NCBI RefSeq assembly: GCF_022347685.1
Contig: NZ_JAKRGF010000001.1
Location: 496,001 to 560,000 of the forward strand
Length of the DNA stretch: 64,000 nt
Reading direction: 5' to 3'
Origin: Thalassobius sp. Cn5-15
GTDB lineage: Bacteria > Pseudomonadota > Alphaproteobacteria > Rhodobacterales > Rhodobacteraceae
Shown: positions 47,228 through 54,775 of the stretch, in pieces
How positions within the stretch are numbered: position 1 is the first letter of the stretch
Layout of the letters: each line of letters begins with the position of its first letter
Position numbers and translations under genes: made by a program
The notes under the pieces: generated by a model
The model's database searches: none
What the model saw: only the letters and a program-made list of their open reading frames with translations
Told to the model about the DNA's origin: nothing

Positions 47228-47677
47228 ATGAGCCGAAAATCCAGGCGCGGTAAACGCGACAACAATCACCAAGAGATTTTTGCAGTGATGCGACCCATCG
47301 CATCTGTGTGCGATCTTGCTGACGCAGGCGATGGAATTCCTGACGGATCGGTGAAGCCCAAGGGTCACGTCGGCTGGCAGTGGTTCGATGTGAAAAACCC
47401 TGAAACACCGTATGGCCGCAGCGGCCTGAACCCTATCCAGATGGATTGGGCAATGAAGACAGGTGGGCCTGTCTATCTGATCAGCAGTGTCGATGAGGCG
47501 ATGCAGCTTGCACGCGGGGATCTGGATGGACTGAACCGCTTCCCCCCCGAAAACGGGAAAATCTCGGCTGGCGACCTGCTGGCCCTAAAGAAAATGGGCC
47601 GCCCAAAAGGACGACCCATCAGCGAAAAAACAACCACTGACCAAAGAACCACCAAAGGCCAGCTACGCACGACGTAG
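47228..47677 (+). CDS. Phage protein of unknown function, 149 residues
   Basis: From the ATG at 47228 (GGGG upstream) it has a basic N-terminus (SRKSRRGKRDNNHQEIFAVM), a central SVKPKGHVGWQWFDVKN part and a C-terminal KKMGRPKGRPISEK that resembles an AT-hook (GRPKGRP). DNA binding is likely; the role is unknown. Confidence 0.6.
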   Translation: MSRKSRRGKRDNNHQEIFAVMRPIASVCDLADAGDGIPDGSVKPKGHVGWQWFDVKNPETPYGRSGLNPIQMDWAMKTGGPVYLISSVDEAMQLARGDLDGLNRFPPENGKISAGDLLALKKMGRPKGRPISEKTTTDQRTTKGQLRTT

Positions 47678-47778
47678 GGCGACAGCGAAACACCGACGCA
47701 GACACCGACGTAGAAAGGTTATTCGCCTCCGTTTTACGTCGCTGAATTTCAAAACTCAAGGCGATAACGAAGGTAAAA

Positions 47779-48306
47779 ATGAGCATCATTGCGCTACAAT
47801 CCGCATTCAAGCACATCCAAACCACCCCAATGTCGGCCCCTGCGCGACTTGTGATCTTGGCGCTTGCTAATCGCCACAATCAGGAAACAGGCCGCTGTGA
47901 CCCGTCGAATACAAAGCTGCAAGGGGACACGCAGCTGACCGAACGAACGGTCAGAAAGGCGATCCGGGAACTGGAGAAGCTGGGAATTATTGAGACTGTC
48001 GAACGCACCAAAAGAACTGGTCGCGGCAAGACGAATATGACGAACCGCTACCGTATAAATAGGGGGGTCCAATATGCCGGTCGGGGGGGGTCCAATATGC
48101 CCCCAAAACAGGAATATAGAAAACCGAGCGCTTTCGACGATCTGGCGATGGGAATTGAGGTGGTCGATTACCTCAATCCGCACCCCCAGTTTCAAGCGCC
48201 ACGCAGCCCCCTTCCAGATGATGAATGCGATCTGGATTTTCTGAAAAACGATTTCTCAGTCTCTGGCAGGGGAAATCCCGCCGCCAGCGATCAGGAGGAA
48301 CGCTGA
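47779..48306 (+). CDS. Phage replication initiator-like HTH protein
   Basis: The protein has 175 residues. The N-terminal winged HTH (PARLVILALANRHNQETGRC, QGDTQLTERTVRKAIRELEK, LGIIETVERTKRTGRGKTNM) is the DnaT/O-type helix-turn-helix of phage replication proteins. A Gly/Asn-rich linker contains two iterons at DNA level, as in origins located inside initiator genes. Helicase and primase genes follow. Overlap TGATG with the helicase gene. Confidence 0.78.
   Translation: MSIIALQSAFKHIQTTPMSAPARLVILALANRHNQETGRCDPSNTKLQGDTQLTERTVRKAIRELEKLGIIETVERTKRTGRGKTNMTNRYRINRGVQYAGRGGSNMPPKQEYRKPSAFDDLAMGIEVVDYLNPHPQFQAPRSPLPDDECDLDFLKNDFSVSGRGNPAASDQEER
48063..48101 (+). repeat. Two 16-bp iterons inside the initiator gene
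   Basis: GGGGGTCCAATATGCC occurs at 48063-48078 and 48086-48101, 23 bases apart, in the linker-coding part of the initiator-like gene. This is the position of lambda-type origin iterons. Confidence 0.65.
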
Positions 48307-49787
48307 TGGTGGATCTGCCCTTCACACTGCGACCAGCCCAAGCGAAAGCCGTGCGTATGGCCCGCGAGGCCGTGCGGGACGGGCACACGCGCATCTGCAT
48401 TCAGCTACCCACCGGCGCGGGCAAAACCCGCATGTCGATTGCAATGATCCTGTCGACCCTTGCCAGTGGCCACAAGGCGGCGTTTACCTGCCCCGCGATC
48501 ACGCTGATTGACCAAACCATTTCCGGCTTCATCGCTGACGGGATTACCGACATTGGCGTGATACAGGCCAACCATCCCATGACCGATTACAGCAAGCCAG
48601 TTCAGGTGGCGTCGGTCCAGACTCTCAAAAACCGCCCGAAGCCGCGCGGAATGAAGCTGATCTTTATTGATGAGTGCCACATCAAATCCAAAGCCGTGCG
48701 CGACTGGATGGACAGCGAAGACGGTAAAGACGCAATCTTCATTGGCCTGTCTGCTACCCCGTGGCGGGGCGGAATGGACGAGGAATACAGCACCCTGATC
48801 ATCGCGGGCACCATGCGCGAACAGATCGACAGCGGCGTATTGTGCGAATACGACTTCTACGCCCCTGATGTGCCAGACCTGACGCGCGTTAAGATCACCG
48901 CCGGTGACTACGACGAAAAGCAAATCTCTGAAATCATGTCTGACAAAACTCTTGTCGGCAATGTCGTGGACAACTGGATCAAGCACGGCGAAAACCGCCC
49001 TACCCTGATCTTTGCCGTCGATAGGGGGCACGCTCAGGCCATCCAAGACGAATTTATCGCCAAGGGTCTGTCCTGCGGCTACGTGGACGCATACACCGAC
49101 CGCACTGAACGGAACGCCATGCTGCGCAAACTGGGGCGCGGAGAGATTAACGCAATCGCCTCAGTCGGCACCATGATTGCTGGGGTGGATGAGCCTGCAA
49201 TCTCTTGCATCATCTGGGCGCGACCGACCCGCTCAGAAATGATTTGGGTGCAAGCGATTGGCCGCGGCCTGCGATCCATGATCGGCAAGCTAAATTGCAT
49301 CGTTTTCGATCACGCTGGCACCGTTTCAAAGCTGGGTTTCCCCTGTGAAATCCATCACGACAGGCTCAAGCCACGTCGCGCAAATGCCGAGGAGAAAGCA
49401 CGCGAAGAACGCCGCGTTCGGGAGCGCGAACAGAAAGCACCAAAGCCTTGTATCAAATGCGGCTTTGCCCGCCCCGGTGGCGTGCTGATCTGCCCCAAAT
49501 GCGGCTTTGAACACCAGCCGCCACGTTTGGAAAACACGACCAAGCACGAGGAAGGAGAACTGAAATCCATCAAGCGAGTGTCGATGGAAGACAAGCAGCG
49601 CTTCTATAGCGAGTTGTTGTCAATGGGGCGCAGCAAGGGGTGGCGCGCGCACACCTATCGGGATCGCTTCGGGGTATGGCCGATCAAGATGAAGGAGATC
49701 CCCCTACCCGCCAGCGCGGAAACCAAGAATTTCGTTAAGCACAAAGACATCGCTTGGCGGAAATCCAAGCAGAGGCAAAACGCATGA
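48306..49787 (+). CDS. DEAD/DEAH-type helicase (SF2) with C-terminal zinc fingers
   Basis: The protein has 493 residues. Walker A LPTGAGKT is at 34-41, motif II is FIDECHIK, motif III is GLSATPW, and the C-terminal helicase domain ends in QAIGRGLRSM. A CIKCGFARPGG...CPKCGF zinc module follows. It resembles phage replicative or restriction-type helicases. It overlaps the initiator-like gene and the primase gene by one and four bases. Confidence 0.88.
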   Translation: MVDLPFTLRPAQAKAVRMAREAVRDGHTRICIQLPTGAGKTRMSIAMILSTLASGHKAAFTCPAITLIDQTISGFIADGITDIGVIQANHPMTDYSKPVQVASVQTLKNRPKPRGMKLIFIDECHIKSKAVRDWMDSEDGKDAIFIGLSATPWRGGMDEEYSTLIIAGTMREQIDSGVLCEYDFYAPDVPDLTRVKITAGDYDEKQISEIMSDKTLVGNVVDNWIKHGENRPTLIFAVDRGHAQAIQDEFIAKGLSCGYVDAYTDRTERNAMLRKLGRGEINAIASVGTMIAGVDEPAISCIIWARPTRSEMIWVQAIGRGLRSMIGKLNCIVFDHAGTVSKLGFPCEIHHDRLKPRRANAEEKAREERRVREREQKAPKPCIKCGFARPGGVLICPKCGFEHQPPRLENTTKHEEGELKSIKRVSMEDKQRFYSELLSMGRSKGWRAHTYRDRFGVWPIKMKEIPLPASAETKNFVKHKDIAWRKSKQRQNA

Positions 49788-50731
49788 ATACCCGCACCTC
49801 AACCGCTGAACTGGCCCAAGGCAAATGGGTCGCTATCCTGCAAGCAGCAGGCGTTCCAAGTCAGTTTCTCAAGAATAAGCATGGTCCCTGCCCCGGCTGT
49901 GGTGGAGAAAACCGCTATCGCTTCGACAACAAGGAAGGGCGCGGCACTTGGATCTGCAGTCGTTGCCAATCAGGCGATGGACTGGACCTGTTGCAAGGGT
50001 ATTTCGGCTGGGATTTCAAGACGGCCGCGCAGAAGGTGGATGAGATCATCGGCAATAATCCAGACCTCAAAAGCGAGGCGCCCAAGGGCGGCACAAATAA
50101 AGAAAGCGCCGAGCGGTGGCGGCGTGAGCTGTGGCAGCAGTCGGAACCTTTCGACCCCTCAAGGCACGCCCATATTCGCGACTACCTGACCAAGCGCGGG
50201 TGTTATGATCCTGACATGCTGGGTGACGTGCGATATGCGCCCAGTGCGCGCGTCAGGGACGGCCTGTGGTTGCCCGCGATGGTTCTTGCCGTCAGAGGCT
50301 CAACTGGATCTGTTGTGCAGCTACACCGCACGTTTCTGGACCCCAACAGCCCCATTAAGGCTGAGATTGAAGCCCCGCGCGCGATGATGCCAGGGGCGGT
50401 GCCGGAGGGCGCGGCGGTATGGACCAGCGCACCAGCTGAAACAATGGGTATTGCCGAGGGCTTTGAAACCGCGCTGGCGGCATCACTGATGCACGGCATT
50501 CCGGTATGGTCCGCTATCGACGCTGGCAAGCTGGAGAAATTCACCCCGCCAGAAGGCGTAAAGCATCTTGTGATTTTCGGGGACAATGATCGGTCATTCA
50601 CTGGACAGAAAGCCGCCTACGCATTGGCGTGGCGGATCAGTCGAAAGGGTGAAGTCAAGGTTGATGTTGAGATCCCAGCCGAGACAGGGGACTGGAACGA
50701 CGTGCGGCTAAGTCGCCTACTTCATTCGTAG
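49784..50731 (+). CDS. Phage primase (zinc finger plus Toprim-type)
   Basis: The protein has 315 residues from the ATG at 49784. The zinc finger CPGCGG...CSRC has cysteines at 36, 39, 58 and 61. The Toprim part has TMGIAEGFETALAASLMHG (the Glu) and LVIFGDNDRSFTG (the DxD-like acid). It makes RNA primers. It is co-transcribed with the helicase. Confidence 0.88.
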   Translation: MNTRTSTAELAQGKWVAILQAAGVPSQFLKNKHGPCPGCGGENRYRFDNKEGRGTWICSRCQSGDGLDLLQGYFGWDFKTAAQKVDEIIGNNPDLKSEAPKGGTNKESAERWRRELWQQSEPFDPSRHAHIRDYLTKRGCYDPDMLGDVRYAPSARVRDGLWLPAMVLAVRGSTGSVVQLHRTFLDPNSPIKAEIEAPRAMMPGAVPEGAAVWTSAPAETMGIAEGFETALAASLMHGIPVWSAIDAGKLEKFTPPEGVKHLVIFGDNDRSFTGQKAAYALAWRISRKGEVKVDVEIPAETGDWNDVRLSRLLHS

Positions 50732-51186
50732 CGGTTGAGGCGCATGGTGTCGTCCACATCGCGCCTCAACCTCTTAAATCGTTCACTGCGGTTTGTGAAA
50801 TCGCTGTGCCTGCGCAACTTCACCGTTAATCCTGTCTGGGCCTCAAAGGCTTTGATCTTTGGATCCAGCCACGGCTTTGCCTGAATGAATGGCTCCGTAA
50901 CTTCCTCCACCACGGTTTCAACCGGCTGGCCGGTTTCCTCATCCATGATCTGATATTTGAAAGTCGGGCAATAGTCCCAGAGCTTGCGTCCCAGAAAGAC
51001 AAAAGCGTGAGGCTGCTTCACGCGCAGGAAAGCGATCTGGCCGCGCTTCTCCTTCCTGCGCAGCTGGAAATACCTCTCAGCCTCAAAGTGGCTTTCAAAC
51101 ATGTGCCCTTCTACCTCGACCTTTGCCCGCGCGGTTTTGGTGGCTGAGATCATGCCGCGAACGCCGCGTTTTGCCCGACTTGCCAT
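50722..51186 (-). CDS. DUF1064-type phage nuclease-like protein
   Basis: The protein has 154 residues with VEVEGHMFESHFEAERYFQL, FLRVKQPHAFVFLGRKLWDY, and KPWLDPKIKAFEAQTGLTVK, the DUF1064 pattern that lies in the PD-(D/E)xK superfamily. In phages it is suggested to be a Holliday-junction or replication nuclease. It overlaps the convergent primase by 10 bases and the upstream regulator by one. Confidence 0.7.
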   Translation of the reverse strand: MASRAKRGVRGMISATKTARAKVEVEGHMFESHFEAERYFQLRRKEKRGQIAFLRVKQPHAFVFLGRKLWDYCPTFKYQIMDEETGQPVETVVEEVTEPFIQAKPWLDPKIKAFEAQTGLTVKLRRHSDFTNRSERFKRLRRDVDDTMRLNRYE

Positions 51187-51506
51187 TAAGCATCATCCTT
51201 GGGAATTTCTACACCAAGGGCTGCGAATGCTGGCCCTGCTGCATTTTTAAATTTTCCCTTGCTGGCGCGCGCCACCCGTTCATCAAGCGGGCGATACATC
51301 TTGAAGACACCAGGGGGGAATGTCACCCCTTTTGCCATACACTCCACAGCAAAAACGATTGCGTATCGCGCCGGCACCTCGCCGCGGAAGATCCACTTGT
51401 TGATTGAGGCAACAGGAACCCCTGTTTGTTTTGAAAACGCACCTGGGCTATCGGCCAGTCTGTAGATTAGTCGTGAAACCTTATTGTTGATTTTCTCTCG
51501 TGCCAT
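51186..51506 (-). CDS. Cro/YdaS-like DNA-binding regulator
   Basis: From the ATG at 51506 the protein has 106 residues. SPGAFSKQTGVPVASINKWI and FRGEVPARYAIVFAVECMAK form a Cro/YdaS-type HTH. Two operators lie in its promoter region (51519-51532 and 51541-51555), so it, or its divergent partner, is the likely phage repressor/Cro. Confidence 0.75.
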   Translation of the reverse strand: MAREKINNKVSRLIYRLADSPGAFSKQTGVPVASINKWIFRGEVPARYAIVFAVECMAKGVTFPPGVFKMYRPLDERVARASKGKFKNAAGPAFAALGVEIPKDDA

Positions 51507-51518
51507 GCAGCATTCCAT

Positions 51519-51565
51519 TATCCATTTTGATAAAAAACAATATCCCAAATGGATAAACCGAACAA
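51519..51565 (-). promoter_or_regulatory. Regulator promoter with two operators
   Basis: On the minus strand TTGTTC (51565-51560), 17 bases, TATTGT (51542-51537). The spacer contains TATCCCAAATGGATA (51541-51555 on plus). A second copy with one missing base, TATCCATTTTGATA, is at 51519-51532 between the promoter and the start codon. Confidence 0.7.
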
Positions 51566-51625
51566 TGCTTTGAGTACAAAAATAAATGCGGATCAGCTCG
51601 TATATACTAAATCGCCCTTTATTGT

Positions 51626-51649
51626 TGTCCAATTTGTCCTTATTAATTA
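51626..51649 (+). promoter_or_regulatory. Probable promoter and weaker operator for the 51677 gene
   Basis: TGTCCAATTTGTCCT (51626-51640) resembles the operator on its left half. TTGTTG (51622-51627) and TAATTA (51644-51649) form a possible -35/-10 pair with a 16-base spacer. Confidence 0.45.
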
Positions 51650-51676
51650 CTCCCATTCAGAGAAAGGACACAGGCA

Positions 51677-52048
51677 ATGAAGGAAATCTCTTATATCTTT
51701 GATGATTACGAAGGCACCGATAACATGATGCGCTTCCGGTTTAAGGCGTGGCGTCAAGTCAAGGGTTGGTCCCGTGATCAAGTCAAAGAATTTTTTGGAA
51801 AAGGCGCCGACATAAATAAGTTTGAACGTCCAGACGGTCCATCCAAAATGATCACTATATGGCGAATGATCCACGAGTTAGGTGTGGACGCTGAGTTTCT
51901 GACGAAAGGTAGCTATCGCGGCATCAAAGACAAGGATATGTCAGATCGACTGAAAGTCTTAATGAGCATAGGTCACACCGTCACAGACAAACAAGCCGCT
52001 CAGCTGCTATCTGACGCAGGGCTTGATCGGCGGATCGAATTGAAATGA
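51677..52048 (+). CDS. Phage regulator-like protein, 123 residues
   Basis: The ATG follows AAGGACACAGGCA. Residues 18-65 have an XRE-like helical arrangement (MRFRFKAWRQVKGWSRDQVK, then DINKFERPDG and ITIWRMIHELGVDAEF), with a C-terminal extension of about 50 residues. It lies divergent from the Cro-like gene across operators, as repressor and Cro do in lambdoid phages. The exact role is inferred. Confidence 0.65.
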   Translation: MKEISYIFDDYEGTDNMMRFRFKAWRQVKGWSRDQVKEFFGKGADINKFERPDGPSKMITIWRMIHELGVDAEFLTKGSYRGIKDKDMSDRLKVLMSIGHTVTDKQAAQLLSDAGLDRRIELK

Positions 52049-52233
52049 TCTGATGCGCCCTGATCGGCAAAGAAATCCATGCCAGGCATAGTGACCTGCA
52101 TCGGCCGGTCGAATACATTCCAAATGATCGCATTCCCCACTGGACCACACATAGACAGCAGGCCAGCGATAGCACCTTTGATGCCGTTTCTTTTCGTGAT
52201 TGATACAATGTACCGGACTGTAAGACTTCTCAT
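52000..52233 (-). CDS. Possible small protein, 77 residues
   Basis: From the ATG at 52233 (AGGTGTGAAT upstream, TAATACT-like -10 further up) the frame reads RSLTVRYIVSITKRNGIKGA, then a hydrophobic stretch AIAGLLSMCGPVGNAIIWNV, and ends overlapping the convergent 51677 gene by 49 bases. The overlap and lack of any family make it uncertain. The 52234-52361 stretch beyond it shows no other gene, only an imperfect inverted repeat ACCAAGGGG/CCTCTTGGT. Confidence 0.35.
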   Translation of the reverse strand: MRSLTVRYIVSITKRNGIKGAIAGLLSMCGPVGNAIIWNVFDRPMQVTMPGMDFFADQGASDHFNSIRRSSPASDSS

Positions 52234-52361
52234 ATTCACACCTAGAGTATTATCGGAGTGAAACCTTCACGACCAAGGGGCGATTCTCAATCCTCTTGGT
52301 GGGGGTTCTGAGAGAAATAACTTTATCCTTCAATAACTTGAAAAATATATACATTCCCCCG

Positions 52362-53087
52362 CTAAGACCTATAAGAACTTTTCCACACAGCGAAGCGAAT
52401 AGCCGTCACATAGCTGCTTTTGGAGAGTTCTTTCAAAACCTTCACGAACCTCTTAAAATCCCAGAACAGCCCTTTTCTGGTTATGAAAAAGCGCTTTTTC
52501 TCTGAGGTCGCAAGACCCTCTTTCTTTAGGGTGTTCAGCTCACGATGGACCGTTTGATAGGCAAATCCGGTGATCGTGCTAATCTCGGAGATAGTCCAAC
52601 CTTTTGTCTTGGGATGGTAGGTCAGGACATTTGCCACCGCGCTTTGGGCGAGTGTGTGGCGTAGTTTCCGCGCTGCCCTATCCAAATCGCAAAAAACGCG
52701 CATAAATTGACGGACAGGATGTTGATAGCATGCCTTGCCAAATTCCCGAATAATCAGTCTCAATTCGACATCCAAGTTTTGCCAAAAGCGCCTGAATAAA
52801 CCCCACGCCTTGAGTTGACCCTTTTGCGTTAAGGACCACCCCTGTTCAACATAACCACCGCGCTCAAGTGACCGCAGGCTCGATCGGATCGTAGATCTAT
52901 CAATACCAGATGCGTCCGATAATGCTGAGATATTCCAATCTCCCCCACTGACAGACATCAACCAGATAATCGACACGGTTGCCCGCGACATTTCCAGCTT
53001 ATTGGTGGCATATATTATTGATATGGTGGCGGAGCCGAGCCGTTGTCGCTTGGCCCCAACATCGTTTAAGTTCATGACGTATAACAT
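52362..53087 (-). CDS. Winged-helix regulator-like protein with two HTH units
   Basis: The protein has 241 residues (start uncertain; an ATG at 53075 is an alternative). A first HTH (SGGDWNISALSDASGIDRST, IRSSLRSLERGGYVE) and a second (TKGWTISEISTITGFAYQTV, HRELNTLKKEGLATS) are separated by an Arg-rich helical region. The gene is more AT-rich than its surroundings, lies alone between operons and looks like a lysogenic-conversion gene or late-acquired regulator. Confidence 0.65.
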   Translation of the reverse strand: MLYVMNLNDVGAKRQRLGSATISIIYATNKLEMSRATVSIIWLMSVSGGDWNISALSDASGIDRSTIRSSLRSLERGGYVEQGWSLTQKGQLKAWGLFRRFWQNLDVELRLIIREFGKACYQHPVRQFMRVFCDLDRAARKLRHTLAQSAVANVLTYHPKTKGWTISEISTITGFAYQTVHRELNTLKKEGLATSEKKRFFITRKGLFWDFKRFVKVLKELSKSSYVTAIRFAVWKSSYRS

Positions 53088-53127
53088 CGCACATTTTCTT
53101 CATAAACTTAAGTGAAAGTTATGAAGA

Positions 53128-53382
53128 CTACGGGATGAAATGCACAAATTTAGGGCAAATTCTCGCATACTGTGCATACAGCATTGCGATTTCATTCTGT
53201 GTTTGGGGGGTGTCTTTAGTTGATCGGGTAGGAAGCCGTCGCCCTACCTCGATACAAACCGCATCCGCGGTGGCCGTGTATGGATCAGTCCCTGTACCCA
53301 GCGTCGTCAAACTTGCGCAACTCGTGGTCGCTAAAAGGGATAGCGCCCCGGTGATGAGCCTCAAGGGCTGATTTATGGTCAT
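53128..53382 (-). CDS. Outer-membrane spanin-like lipoprotein (Rz1-like)
   Basis: From the ATG at 53382, which follows GGAGG, the protein has 84 residues: a signal with lipobox-like LLATTSCASL (Ser before the Cys), then polar sequence with RSTKDTPQTQNEIAMLYAQ. It lies downstream of and overlapping the inner spanin-like gene in another frame, the usual Rz/Rz1 nesting. Weak lipobox and short length make the call moderate. Confidence 0.6.
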   Translation of the reverse strand: MTINQPLRLITGALSLLATTSCASLTTLGTGTDPYTATADAVCIEVGRRLPTRSTKDTPQTQNEIAMLYAQYARICPKFVHFIP

Positions 53383-53527
53383 GCAGCTCAACCTCCGTGA
53401 TTGCATCGCGGCGGGCGTCACGGCGCACCACAGTCACCAGAAAGGCGCCTAGGGCGACAATGCCACCCCAGACCTTTGCGCGGGATGGAATAAAACTCCA
53501 GAGCCAACTCACCGGCTTTCCAACCAT
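53285..53527 (-). CDS. Inner-membrane spanin-like protein (Rz-like)
   Basis: The protein has 80 residues: one N-terminal hydrophobic helix (SRAKVWGGIVALGAFLVTVV), then a charged helix (RRDARRDAITEVELHDHKSA) and an end LRKFDDAGYRD typical of alphaproteobacterial phage Rz-type proteins. It overlaps the endolysin end by 19 bases and the Rz1-like gene by 98. Confidence 0.6.
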   Translation of the reverse strand: MVGKPVSWLWSFIPSRAKVWGGIVALGAFLVTVVRRDARRDAITEVELHDHKSALEAHHRGAIPFSDHELRKFDDAGYRD

Positions 53528-54147
53528 TTCCAGATCAGCAACCCCACACCAATCCCGATAAGGACCACAGAGGCCGTTTGTGCGACGGGGTGAAGCCCCT
53601 CAAGAAAGCCGCCGGTATCTTTCAGCACACCGGACGCTTCACGCACCACAGGGGCCGCAATCAGGGCGCTGACGCCTTGAACGCCTTTGTCCTTGGCCGC
53701 TGGCTTGGGATGATCCTGCTCCAAAGGCAGGCCAGTTGCGTGGCGGCCTGCATGCCACCACTTACCCCATTCCCGCTTGGGTCCGGTGTCGATGTGCATA
53801 AAGCCTTGTTTGGGGTAGCCGCCAAAGCCGGTAAAGCCCACAGCCTCGGCTGCTTCACGGAATACCCACGGATCGTGGTTGTCCATGCGAACATCATAGG
53901 CTTGTGCCTTTTTGTGGAAGCTGCCCTTGGCCCCGCCAACACGACGATTGTGTTCATCTGAGCGGAAAGCGCTATTGACGATCACAGGGCGCCCTAGACG
54001 GTCGCGCAGAGCCTGCAGTTTATCCATGCTGGGTGGGTGGATCGCCAGCCGGCCAGTACCACGGCAGGCCATTTCCTGAGGGCTGAAATCCTTCCAGCGC
54101 CATTCAGACATCGGAAACTCAGACCAGTGAGGATAGATAGTCAGCAT
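53509..54147 (-). CDS. Endolysin, peptidase M15A-type, with C-terminal membrane helix
   Basis: The protein has 212 residues from the ATG at 54147 (GAGG upstream). The M15 domain shows WKDFSPQEMACRGTGRLAIH, VNSAFRSDEHNRRVGGAKGS, FHKKAQAYDVRM and GFMHIDTGPKREWGKWW with the zinc-site His/Asp residues. A linker then leads to a terminal transmembrane helix (ASVVLIGIGVGLLIWKWLES). It is predicted to cleave cell-wall peptides. The C-terminal anchor is unusual for a classic soluble endolysin and may control its release. Confidence 0.85.
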   Translation of the reverse strand: MLTIYPHWSEFPMSEWRWKDFSPQEMACRGTGRLAIHPPSMDKLQALRDRLGRPVIVNSAFRSDEHNRRVGGAKGSFHKKAQAYDVRMDNHDPWVFREAAEAVGFTGFGGYPKQGFMHIDTGPKREWGKWWHAGRHATGLPLEQDHPKPAAKDKGVQGVSALIAAPVVREASGVLKDTGGFLEGLHPVAQTASVVLIGIGVGLLIWKWLESR

Positions 54148-54195
54148 ATTGCGCCTCTTAACTTTAGGACAGGGGGCCGAAGCCCCCCGCCCTGT

Positions 54196-54699
54196 TTAGA
54201 ACTGGCTTTCGCCGCGCTCGTCTTTCACGCGCTCATCGCTCACGATGACAGCGCCGCTGCGCTCAATGAAACGGTCGGCAGACGCGCGGGAAACATTGCG
54301 AACAGCGGTTCCGTCAGCCGCAACGACGCTGAAGCGCGGATCGCCGCCGCCTTCATTCGCCAGAAGAACCTTGGCGCCGAAATATTCACCGGCTGCCTCG
54401 CCGTCGAACATGTCACCGATGGTCGGATCGCTAACCACAGCATATTTACCATGCAGCTTCTCAAAGGGGCCTTCGCGGTCAGTCACCACAGACACAACCG
54501 CACCGGCGTCACGCAGAACCCAGACAGGCACAAAAATGGCCTCACCGACCGCCTTTACGGAGGTACGCTCCACGGTCAGTGCTTCATCTTGAACCACCCA
54601 CGGCCACGCATTTACCGAGGTGGGTGCGAAGGAAAAGGAGGCCGCCAAAATGGCAGCCGAAAAGATACCGCAGATTGCGGCGTAGATAGTTTTGGTCAT
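54196..54699 (-). CDS. Exported phage protein of unknown function, 167 residues
   Basis: From the ATG at 54699 (GGAGAGCATC upstream) it has a signal peptide (TKTIYAAICGIFSAAILAAS, cut near VNA-W) and a strand-rich mature part (VERTSVKAVGEAIFVPVWVL, FGAKVLLANEGGGDPRFSVV). Its place between lysis and tail genes suggests a virion, lysis or superinfection function, but no family is recognised. Confidence 0.6.
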   Translation of the reverse strand: MTKTIYAAICGIFSAAILAASFSFAPTSVNAWPWVVQDEALTVERTSVKAVGEAIFVPVWVLRDAGAVVSVVTDREGPFEKLHGKYAVVSDPTIGDMFDGEAAGEYFGAKVLLANEGGGDPRFSVVAADGTAVRNVSRASADRFIERSGAVIVSDERVKDERGESQF

Positions 54700-54775
54700 G
54701 ATGCTCTCCATGAAGAAAAGGCGGCGTTAATCCTTGAAGCACACCCCCAGCCGCCAGCGGGGATGCAGGAAAGTC

